A stretch of DNA of 7,061 bases from Clostridia bacterium (GTDB lineage: Bacteria > Bacillota > Clostridia > Oscillospirales > CAG-272), in contig JAFYRH010000031.1 in assembly GCA_017559555.1 (NCBI GenBank), forward strand, positions 1-7,061, written 5' to 3'. Both the position numbers and the translations under genes were made by a program. Within the stretch, counting starts at the first letter, position 1; each line of letters opens with the position of its first letter. The notes beneath the pieces were generated by a model that was given only the letters and a program-made list of their open reading frames with translations, was not told the DNA's origin and did not search any database. Below, piece after piece: positions 1 to 6,317 of the stretch.

Positions 1-1182
1 AGCATCCAATTCGGGAGCATCGGTTTGGAAGGTGGGAATTTGCACCTCACCGTTGTAAGCAAAGCTTTCTACAACGTTTGAGAATGTTACCGTCTTCTTT
101 GATACGCGGACCGTAATCGTTCTTGCTTCCAAAACCTCGGCGGTTTGGGCATCTACAAACTGAACAACAAAGGTGTTTTCGCCTGCGTTGCCAACAGTGC
201 CCTCAACATTTTCAAATTGCCATGCACCAATATCGAAGCTCGGGAGAACGATATCTGCCAAAAGGTCTCCGTAAACCGCCTCGATAACGGGGAGCTCAGG
301 GAGCTCGGGGGCATCCTGTTTTACCACGTTGATAACAACAGTTCCCTCGGCAAGAACCTTACCGGTTGCGGTCTCTACAAATTGAACCGCAAAGGTGTTC
401 TCACCTACCTTGCCAACGGTTTCGTCGGCATTCTTAAATTGCCATTGACCAATTTCAGAGCCCGGAAGCTTAACGTCTGCAAGCTTATCCCCGTAAATCG
501 CAGTGACTGCAAAAAGTTCGGGGATCTCTGTCATAACAGGCTCATAAATTGCCGAATAGGTTACGTTACCGCTGATAAGGGAAACGAGATTGTTTTCAAT
601 CTTTGCCGTTTCGTCGGTAGCGGCACTCAAAGACCAACCTGCAAAGCTGTAGCCTGCTTTTGCGGGAGCCACGAGAAGCTCGTGCAGCTTCAATTTGCCG
701 GTATCGAGCTTGTCGCCCAAACCCGAAGCTGCCTTTGCTTCTTCCTCTAAAATGCTCTTGATGTTATCCAACCCCGCCTTGTTATAGACGTGGTAGGTGC
801 GGTATGCGTGGCCATCAACTACAAATTCAACCTTGTATTTGACAACAACCGGAATGGAAAACATTTGACCGGAATAGGTGAATTGCAGTATTTGACCGTT
901 ACCGTCTGCAACGGACGTATCGATTGTAGTGACCAACATAGAGGGTTCTACGGGCACTACAGACGATACTCCGTTTTCAATTTTTGTAATCGTAATACGA
1001 CTCAAGTAATCCTCGGGCTTTTCACCGTGCGTGATGATAACACGGTTAAATTCATCACGTGCAGGTGTGTTCACCTCGTAGGTTGCGCCGCTCTCATCGG
1101 TTCTGCGATTGCACGCGTTCATGGCGAATACACCCGCGAGAATCAAAGATAGGACGGTGATCCAAACGATAATTCTTTTCAT
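1..1182 (-). CDS. Secreted, probable lipoprotein with Big_3-like, Listeria-Bacteroides and 74-residue tandem repeats (3' end outside window)
   Basis: This is an open frame of 394 codons running off the window edge with no stop, so the gene is partial. The ATG start is 5 bases after a perfect AAGGAGG. Seen: residues 1-23 form a signal peptide (KR, then a hydrophobic stretch from I4), ending in MNAC with Cys24. This is a degenerate lipobox, so lipid anchoring is likely but not certain; cleavage after A20 by signal peptidase I is the alternative. Residues ~45-117 look like a Big_3-type Ig-like domain (pattern GEKPEDYL, then SMLVTTIDTS, then FTYSGQMFSIPVVV). Residues ~118-215 fit the Listeria-Bacteroides repeat (VEFVVDG start, AGYSFAGWS core, YSAIYEP end). 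Residues 226-362 hold two related modules, followed by the start of another beta-rich domain (KKTVTFSNVVESFAYNGEV). No catalytic motif is visible. Likely role (inference): surface adhesin or binding protein. The domain family assignments are by pattern only. Confidence 0.85.
   Translation of the reverse strand, partial: MKRIIVWITVLSLILAGVFAMNACNRRTDESGATYEVNTPARDEFNRVIITHGEKPEDYLSRITITKIENGVSSVVPVEPSMLVTTIDTSVADGNGQILQFTYSGQMFSIPVVVKYKVEFVVDGHAYRTYHVYNKAGLDNIKSILEEEAKAASGLGDKLDTGKLKLHELLVAPAKAGYSFAGWSLSAATDETAKIENNLVSLISGNVTYSAIYEPVMTEIPELFAVTAIYGDKLADVKLPGSEIGQWQFKNADETVGKVGENTFAVQFVETATGKVLAEGTVVINVVKQDAPELPELPVIEAVYGDLLADIVLPSFDIGAWQFENVEGTVGNAGENTFVVQFVDAQTAEVLEARTITVRVSKKTVTFSNVVESFAYNGEVQIPTFQTDAPELDA
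97..507 (-). repeat. Two tandem copies of a 74-residue (222-base) protein module
   Basis: Inside the partial lipoprotein gene, residues ~226-290 and ~300-362 are copies of one module spaced exactly 74 residues apart (Tyr230/Tyr304 and Trp247/Trp321). Shared core motifs are YGDxLAD, LP, GxWQF, GENTFxVQFV and VL. In a hand alignment of 60 columns, 32 residues are identical. The pattern (YG.xLADvxLP, W, tvG.xGeNtF) is a known type of beta-sandwich repeat in Bacillota surface proteins. The repetition is also visible in the DNA. More copies may lie beyond the window edge. Confidence 0.85.
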
Positions 1183-1187
1183 AATTT

Positions 1188-1194
1188 CCTCCTT
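1188..1194 (-). promoter_or_regulatory. Ribosome binding site of the lipoprotein gene
   Basis: AAGGAGG on the minus strand, 5 bases before the ATG at 1182. It fixes the start of this gene, whose frame has no stop in the window. A 5-bp stem (CTTTG, loop, CAAAG, 1192-1206) touches the upstream edge of this site but is too weak to interpret. Confidence 0.85.
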
Positions 1195-1215
1195 TGAAGA
1201 ACAAAGAAATGAAGG

Positions 1216-1221
1216 ATTATA
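1216..1221 (-). promoter_or_regulatory. Candidate -10 box (TATAAT) for the lipoprotein gene
   Basis: A perfect TATAAT lies on the minus strand, 33 bases before the start codon, which predicts a transcript starting near 1209 with a short leader carrying the ribosome binding site. No good -35 (TTGACA) is present at 16-19 bases upstream; with 17-base spacing the hexamer is GAACGC. If this is a promoter it is likely weak or activator-dependent. It is the only convincing signal in the 126-base gap. Confidence 0.5.
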
Positions 1222-1238
1222 AACGTGTGGACTCGTTT
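1221..1238. promoter_or_regulatory. Imperfect 18-bp palindrome next to the -10 box (operator candidate)
   Basis: The arms AAACG and CGTTT are 8 bases apart. The full 18 bases match their own reverse complement at 7 of 9 paired positions. The palindrome sits in the spacer region directly upstream of the TATAAT box and shares one base with it, the position where a repressor would block RNA polymerase. No regulator is encoded in the window. Short AT-rich palindromes can arise by chance. Confidence 0.3.
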
Positions 1239-1308
1239 GCGTTCCTTGTTGTAGTAATTTGGGAGTTGGTTAGATAATCAGATAAATGAAATAGGTGTTT
1301 GGTGGTGT

Positions 1309-4300
1309 TTATTTTCTTTCAACAAAGCCGTATGCATCTTCGCTTTCAAGAATCTTTCTTTGTGCATCAGGAGAGAAACCGCCGCTTTCAACGGTTGCAC
1401 CGGAACAAATAAAGAAGTAGAAGCTTTCGGGACCTGCGGCAAATTCAAGTGTGGACTCGCCTGCCTCAGTCAAGGAGAGAGGATGCGATGCAAGGTCATC
1501 GACCATGCCACCCGCTCCATCGGCGATTTCCAAAACGGAATAGTTCTTACCGCCACCGAAGAACGCGATACCTGCGTGGACGTATTCTTTGCCGTTGTAC
1601 ATTGTGGTGATTTGAGGATACTTCATCTTTGCTTTTTCAACTAGTTTTTGAAGATTGAGTCTCAATCTCAAAAGCAATCCGGCAATCGGATCCATTGCGA
1701 TTTCATCCTCGCTCATATCTTCTCTTACGCCGCTAACCTCAATCAAGGTGGAGCTGTCAACATCCTCCAAGGGCTTCCAGTTGTAAAGACCGATTTGACC
1801 CTCAAGGGTAAGCTTTGCACCGTAAGATGTTTTTGCCATATTGCTCCATGAACTAAATCTGGAAGCGAGCTCGGGCTTCTTCAAGAACGTTTCAACAGCA
1901 GCTTGACCGTCCTGAAGCATGGAACCCGAGAAGTGGGAGTCAATAGCGATTGCAAAGATACCCGTATCCATAAATACGCTATCTTTTACTGTAACGAATG
2001 TGTTGATATAAGCATCCTCGTATACTTCCTTAACAGCGTCGCTGTAAGAGGAGTAACGTTGCTTAACAGTAGTGCTGTAAGCAGTAGCGGATGTGAAGGG
2101 GAGGCTGGAGAAGTTGATGTCGTAATCTTCTTGGTTGAGATCGAAAGGAAGTGTAGCCGGTGTAAAATCAACCAGGTTATCAACGTTGGCACTATCAACA
2201 AAACGGTTAGAACCAACTCTCATCAAAAATTCTCTTGCCTGTTGCAAAATACAGTTGCTAACGGTGAATTCGATTTCCTTTTGGGCATCCTTATCGTCGC
2301 CGAATGCACGGAGGACGGTTCTACCGTTGGTCAATCTGGAGTATTGAATATTAACGTTGGTACCGAGAATCTCTACGGTGGTACCTACCCAGTTCAGATC
2401 TACCAGGTTGAGCTGTCCACCCTCTTCAGTCAAATCACAACCGAGGAGTCTTGCGTTTACAACGTCAACGTCATCGTAAATAGCAAAGCAGATGTTATCC
2501 TGTGCCTTAACGCTTGCACCGCGGATGCTTCCCTCTTCGAGTTGCGCTTTTACAAAGTTGAGAGGACCTTGGAAGAGTGCGCCCTCGGCAGGAATCTTAT
2601 TGCCGTTGTCACCAAGTCCCTTTTGCATGGTAACGTTGTGTGCACTGATTCTGTGGTCGTTACCGTAAAGGTCTTCGTGGAATTGCAAAAGCGTAATGAC
2701 TTGAGGTCTGCCCTCGCCAATGTTTTCATAGTAGGTGTAGTCGTAGGTGGTGTCGATCTTTTCGTAAAGCTTGCTTTCTACCATATCGAGAATGCCCTGC
2801 TCCTTGTGAGCCTCGGTCAAATAACCGAAATCATCATCGATATCGTCTTGCAAAACAATGGGATGTCCCTCTGCCTTGGTTGCGTAGTAAAGCTCGGAAA
2901 AGCTGTAAACGTTGATGCCTTCTTTTACGCAACGAACGGTAAAGCGCGCCTTACTTGCAATTTCTTGATCGCCATAGGTGTAGGAAACCCAGAACTCGAC
3001 CAACGGAGGATTTTCGTTATCCTCGGGAGCATATCCTTCGGCATAAGAGATTACACCGGTCTTTTCGTGAATGGTAACCTTATCGGGTTGAGAGGAATGC
3101 CACTTGAAGTTCTTGGTATAATCATAACCGTCGAGCAGCTCTGCTTTGTTGAGAGCGGCGGTAAGAGCGTATGCCGCATCGATCATTGCATCGGGCATAC
3201 CGTCGCCGTTGTTGTCAATATATTTGTAACCGCCAACGGTAAACAGATTTTCAAGGCCGTAGTCCTTAGCGTATTCGCCAACTTCAATTGCGGTAACGCC
3301 AATTTCAATGGTCTTTTCAAAAACAACGTAGTCATTAACGTCGTATGCATTGTAGATGGTAAGCGAAATTGTTACGGTTCCTGCTTTGCCCAAGGTCTTC
3401 AGCGTCAAACGGCCGTCGCCATCCACTACGCTTACGTTGATATCGGATGCCGCACGGGAGATCAGTTCGGGATTACTGATGATGACCTGACCGACGGTGT
3501 ACTCGATATCGGCGGGAATCAGTTCGAAATACAGAGAGAAGCCGCCCTTGCTTGCAGCAGAAACGCCTACAACGCTCTTATCGTAATCCAAGCTGATGGT
3601 ATCTACCTTGGAAACCGTGCAAGAAAGCGTTTCGGTTTCGTTGCCGATTTCGAGAATGATCTCAACGGTAACGTCGCCAACAAAGCTTGCATCTACAAAT
3701 TCGTATTCAAAAGTCGCCTTTTGTCCCTTATCGGAAGCAAGCATTTTGAACTTACCGCGAAGAAGAGCGTTCGGGTTGGCAATTTCGTTTCCGTTTGCAT
3801 CAAGAACGCGATAGGAGAGATTTTCTTCTGTAATCGTTTCGGGATAATCAAAGGAAACGGTGATGGCACCCTCGCCCTTTGTGGTAGGCTTGGGATTGGG
3901 GGCAACCATTGTACCCTCAATTTCTACAACCACGTCAATGGTATCCGTAATGTTCTCGTTTGCATCGGCAATAACGGTGATAGTTGCAGCACCGCGACCA
4001 ACGGCACGAACAACACCTGCCGCCGATACGGTTACAACGCTTTCATCGCTGGACTTGTAGTGGAGAGTGGTGTTAGAGGTGATCTTAGGCAAGAAGGTCG
4101 TGGTGATCTTTGCCGTGTCTGCTCCCTCTTCGCCGCCCAATACAAGCACGTCGTTGGAAATGGTTGCATCGATGGACTGCAGTTTTGTAGAAGTAACGTG
4201 AACAACAAACTTTGCAGATTCGGCGTTGTCAACAGTGGTAACGGTGATTTCGGCAGAACCGATCGACACAGGGGTCAGTGTGATCTTGCCGGGTTCCATA

Positions 4301-4572
4301 GCAATGTTGAACTTCGCCTCGGTCTCTTGACCGTAGGGTGCTGTGCGAATATAAACCTCTTTGTTTTTAGCACCGGTGGGGGTAACTACGTATTCAAACG
4401 TAAAGGTTTCGTTTTGGTCAAAATCCAGATAAACGTTATCGGGATCGCCAACAATATAGATGCCGTCTACGTGCACGTCAACCATGTTTGCAACGGTTTC
4501 GGATGCCGCAAACAGAATGATCATGACGACAATCGGAATTATCAGCAAAAGTAATATCAATTTTTTTGCCAT
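1309..4572 (-). CDS. Large signal-anchored extracellular protein with Ig-like (Big_2-like) domains and a beta-helix-like region; function unknown
   Basis: 1087 residues, TAA stop, ATG 8 bases after AAGGAGG. Residues 4-22 are one strong hydrophobic helix after MAKK: a signal anchor, or a signal peptide cleaved near FAAS (22-24). No LPXTG motif, C-terminal membrane helix or S-layer repeat is visible, so the helix is the likely tether. Domains by eye: Ig-like ~31-127; a clear Big_2-type domain ~129-218 (SSDESVVTVSAAGVVRAVGRGAATITV); beta-rich Ig-like segments ~219-325, ~325-427 and ~428-548, the last with a Ca-binding-like loop (453-461). Residues ~553-886 look like right-handed beta-helix coils (INVYSFSELYYA, IVLQDDID, LYGNDHRISAHNV, VKDSVFMDTGIFAIAI). 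Residues ~915-1087 are an unassigned domain. Only six cysteines, no enzyme motif seen. It is third in an apparent operon with an ABC-2 transporter, 53 bases after the permease. It may be the transporter's extracellular partner, a cargo-handling protein or an adhesin; the sequence does not decide. Confidence 0.92.
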   Translation of the reverse strand: MAKKLILLLLIIPIVVMIILFAASETVANMVDVHVDGIYIVGDPDNVYLDFDQNETFTFEYVVTPTGAKNKEVYIRTAPYGQETEAKFNIAMEPGKITLTPVSIGSAEITVTTVDNAESAKFVVHVTSTKLQSIDATISNDVLVLGGEEGADTAKITTTFLPKITSNTTLHYKSSDESVVTVSAAGVVRAVGRGAATITVIADANENITDTIDVVVEIEGTMVAPNPKPTTKGEGAITVSFDYPETITEENLSYRVLDANGNEIANPNALLRGKFKMLASDKGQKATFEYEFVDASFVGDVTVEIILEIGNETETLSCTVSKVDTISLDYDKSVVGVSAASKGGFSLYFELIPADIEYTVGQVIISNPELISRAASDINVSVVDGDGRLTLKTLGKAGTVTISLTIYNAYDVNDYVVFEKTIEIGVTAIEVGEYAKDYGLENLFTVGGYKYIDNNGDGMPDAMIDAAYALTAALNKAELLDGYDYTKNFKWHSSQPDKVTIHEKTGVISYAEGYAPEDNENPPLVEFWVSYTYGDQEIASKARFTVRCVKEGINVYSFSELYYATKAEGHPIVLQDDIDDDFGYLTEAHKEQGILDMVESKLYEKIDTTYDYTYYENIGEGRPQVITLLQFHEDLYGNDHRISAHNVTMQKGLGDNGNKIPAEGALFQGPLNFVKAQLEEGSIRGASVKAQDNICFAIYDDVDVVNARLLGCDLTEEGGQLNLVDLNWVGTTVEILGTNVNIQYSRLTNGRTVLRAFGDDKDAQKEIEFTVSNCILQQAREFLMRVGSNRFVDSANVDNLVDFTPATLPFDLNQEDYDINFSSLPFTSATAYSTTVKQRYSSYSDAVKEVYEDAYINTFVTVKDSVFMDTGIFAIAIDSHFSGSMLQDGQAAVETFLKKPELASRFSSWSNMAKTSYGAKLTLEGQIGLYNWKPLEDVDSSTLIEVSGVREDMSEDEIAMDPIAGLLLRLRLNLQKLVEKAKMKYPQITTMYNGKEYVHAGIAFFGGGKNYSVLEIADGAGGMVDDLASHPLSLTEAGESTLEFAAGPESFYFFICSGATVESGGFSPDAQRKILESEDAYGFVERK
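1915..2916 (-). other. Beta-helix-like region of the 1087-residue protein
   Basis: Residues ~553-886. The entry motif (SFSELYYATKAEGHPIVLQDDI) is typical of right-handed parallel beta-helix surface proteins, where an element like 'eL..A......I.L..DI' opens the coil. It is followed by a 'LYGNDHRISA' step (the common 'ldGnghtI' step) and short rungs such as SIRGASVK, VVNARLLGCDL, VNIQYSRLTNG, FTVSNCILQ and VTVKDSVFMDTG. Long loops interrupt it (~580-625 and ~790-855). No pectate-lyase-type catalytic cluster was recognised. Called by pattern only. Confidence 0.5.
3190..3216 (-). other. Calcium-binding-like loop in the 1087-residue protein
   Basis: Residues 453-461 read DNNGDGMPD, matching the DxNxDGxxD pattern of EF-hand, dockerin and thrombospondin type 3 loops, with acidic or polar residues at positions 1, 3, 5 and 9. 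A predicted helix follows (AMIDAAYALTAALNKAELL). It sits between beta-rich segments, like a hinge or stabilising insert. Calcium binding is inferred from the motif. Confidence 0.55.
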
Positions 4573-4580
4573 TTAAGGGT

Positions 4581-4587
4581 CCTCCTT
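4581..4587 (-). promoter_or_regulatory. Ribosome binding site of the 1087-residue protein gene
   Basis: AAGGAGG on the minus strand, 8 bases before the ATG at 4572. It supports this start and shows that the third gene is translated independently of the permease. The stop of a chance 5-codon frame (MKEDP, from 4590) abuts the ATG. Confidence 0.85.
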
Positions 4588-4601
4588 CATTTTGGGTGCA
4601 T

Positions 4602-4618
4602 AATCGCTCTTGGCGACT
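4602..4618 (-). other. Small hairpin between the permease gene and the Ig-protein gene
   Basis: Within the 53-base gap, AGTCGC and GCGATT can pair (6 bp including one G-U) around a 5-base loop. No U-run follows, so it does not look like a terminator. It could be an RNA processing or stability element that lets the third gene be expressed at a different level, or it may be chance. Confidence 0.25.
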
Positions 4619-4625
4619 GTGCCCA

Positions 4626-6317
4626 TTATTTGGTGAGTTTAGAGAATGCTTTTTCGATGTTTACGAAGTAGTAAAGAAGGCTCAATGCGAAATAAACCGC
4701 TGCAATGATTGCCGGGAAGAGATATGCATAGCTTTCTTGAATGACGAATCCGCCGATGAACTCGGGATCAACACCCGAGAATACCGACACGAAGAACGTC
4801 AAAAGACCGATGGCAACCGCAAGAATCAAGCCAATGGAAACAACCTTGGCAATGGTTCTGTCACTTGCCTTTGCAACCTCTGCAGGGGAAGCATCCACAA
4901 CTGCACCGTTGAGGTCGGTTCTCGTTGCAATCAAAATTTGAGAGAAAGAGAATACAAGACCGATAGCGCAAACAACGATTGCGTCAACAAGTTCGATTTG
5001 AATTGTGGATTCGGGGAAAATAGCCGAGCTGAAATACAGCAACAATACGCTTGCAATAACAGACAGCGAGCTGATAATGCTGCAGAAAATTACCTTGGAG
5101 AACAAAAGCTTGGACGCTTTTACCGGGAAAGATTTTGCCTTCAGCGCGGATTTGCCGTCTCTTGTAATGTTGGTTGCACAGAAGGTGTTCGTCAAAATGG
5201 AGAACACAAGAACAACGATGAGAGCCAATGCAAATTCCAATCTGAGACCAAGGGCGTTGAGCACCAAGGTTTCAAACAGCGTGTAGCTGCAATAAATCAT
5301 AAAGGGCATTGCAAATGCAATTGCAAAGTAAGAGAAAAGATATTTGGGTTCGCGGTAAACCGTGATGAATTCTTTTCTGATAAGGCTGGAGGTAACTCTG
5401 CGTTGGAAACCGAGGCTATACTTCTTGCGACTCTTTTTGCCGTCACGGTTTCTGTAAAGAACCAAACGGTAAAGTCCGCCCGTGACAAAGAAAGCTACCA
5501 AAAGCGCTACCACTGCAACAGAAATTGTGATGATAAGAGAGATTTGCATATCAACACCCATTTGAACAGCTGCCAAAGAGTTTGCAGGGTAAGTATACAA
5601 TTTTGCCATCATCAAAAAGTCAACAAACTCGTTGCTGAACAAAAAGCTGATGGAGCCGGTTTCAAACAGCTCGCGCAAAACGCCGAGAATTTCGGAGTAG
5701 ACGAAGAACGCACCTACAACCAAAACCGACAATGCAACAAAAGAGAGGAAATATCTTGTGCTCAAGAACTTGATCATAACCATATAAGGCAGAATCAAAA
5801 TGGTTGCCATCAGGAAAGAAACCATGGGGAGCAGCAGATATACCAACAGCGTGCGAATCAAGAAATCGGTTCCCGCCCCAAGCGTGAAGTAGAAAATGAG
5901 GTTGATGGGAACGATCAAAAGAAACGCCGCAACGTATGTCCAAAGCAAAAGTGCTGTGAACTTAGCACGGAAGATGGTGCCGTTTTTAACGGGCAACCGT
6001 AAGAAGATGGGGGTATCCGAGGTTCTTGTAAGTGTGCTACGCATCTTTTCAAGACACATGATACCGAGTGCCACAATGATAATGGCATATACGGCGTTGA
6101 GGAGCTCGTAAGCTCTTGCCGCAGGGTCGATGATCTTATCGACCTTAACATCGAGATAACCGTCGGCAATGGAGTAGATCAGCAAACCAAAAACACCGGC
6201 GATTGCAAGCGTAAAGAGAAGTGATGTGAGTGCGCCTAAAAGGTCGAACCGCTTGCTGTGCGAGCCCGGGAAGAGCATTCGGCGCTCATATTTGAAAAGT
6301 GTTCGGAAGTTTCTCAT
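4626..6317 (-). CDS. ABC-2 type transporter permease (563 residues, about 12 membrane helices)
   Basis: Integral membrane subunit of an ABC transporter, probably an exporter, paired with the ATPase encoded just upstream. Its ATG overlaps the ATPase stop (ATGA), with a degenerate AAGGGTGG 7 bases upstream. Seen: about 12 hydrophobic helices, near residues 29-51, 69-90, 116-144, 155-181, 187-210, 259-287, 325-349, 358-380, 406-430, 441-465, 491-515 and 528-553. A charged loop (288-308, rich in K and R) divides the protein into halves. Each half starts with an amphipathic cytoplasmic segment (KYERRML; RKEFITVYREPKY). Each also has a matching loop after its second helix (LTRTSD...LPVK at 96-111; ITRDGK...FPVK at 384-400), 289 residues apart, so it appears to be an internal duplication. 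The length and the TREGK...LPV-like loop resemble large ABC-2 permeases of Bacillota (possibly the Pfam 'putative ATP-binding cassette' membrane family; from memory, not searched). The substrate cannot be told. Confidence 0.9.
   Translation of the reverse strand: MRNFRTLFKYERRMLFPGSHSKRFDLLGALTSLLFTLAIAGVFGLLIYSIADGYLDVKVDKIIDPAARAYELLNAVYAIIIVALGIMCLEKMRSTLTRTSDTPIFLRLPVKNGTIFRAKFTALLLWTYVAAFLLIVPINLIFYFTLGAGTDFLIRTLLVYLLLPMVSFLMATILILPYMVMIKFLSTRYFLSFVALSVLVVGAFFVYSEILGVLRELFETGSISFLFSNEFVDFLMMAKLYTYPANSLAAVQMGVDMQISLIITISVAVVALLVAFFVTGGLYRLVLYRNRDGKKSRKKYSLGFQRRVTSSLIRKEFITVYREPKYLFSYFAIAFAMPFMIYCSYTLFETLVLNALGLRLEFALALIVVLVFSILTNTFCATNITRDGKSALKAKSFPVKASKLLFSKVIFCSIISSLSVIASVLLLYFSSAIFPESTIQIELVDAIVVCAIGLVFSFSQILIATRTDLNGAVVDASPAEVAKASDRTIAKVVSIGLILAVAIGLLTFFVSVFSGVDPEFIGGFVIQESYAYLFPAIIAAVYFALSLLYYFVNIEKAFSKLTK

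Noticed and set aside
145..750. 201-codon plus-strand frame with an apparent internal repeat (YKLNNKGV, YKLNRKGV)
   Set aside because: The repeat is the antisense image of the 74-residue module in the lipoprotein gene, which explains it fully.
1192..1206. 5-bp stem (CTTTG, 5-base loop, CAAAG) beside the lipoprotein ribosome binding site
   Set aside because: Too short and AT-rich to act as a thermosensor or riboswitch, and it leaves most of AGGAGG free.
1915..2916. Pectate-lyase or other polysaccharide-cleaving enzyme
   Set aside because: The region looks like a beta-helix, but I found no convincing catalytic or metal-binding cluster; the fold is also used by non-enzymatic surface proteins.
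1903..4554. 883-codon open frame on the plus strand
   Set aside because: It mirrors the 1087-residue gene codon for codon, is cysteine- and asparagine-rich with no domain pattern, and lacks a ribosome binding site. The minus frame has a signal anchor, Ig motifs and AAGGAGG.
4573..4590. Five-codon frame (MKEDP, stop) ending right before the ATG of the 1087-residue protein
   Set aside because: It contains the ribosome binding site itself and has no site of its own; most likely chance.
4566..6002. 478-codon open frame on the plus strand
   Set aside because: Codon-register shadow of the permease gene; its product is rich in N, C, K, E and Q with no membrane or domain pattern, unlike the clear permease on the other strand.
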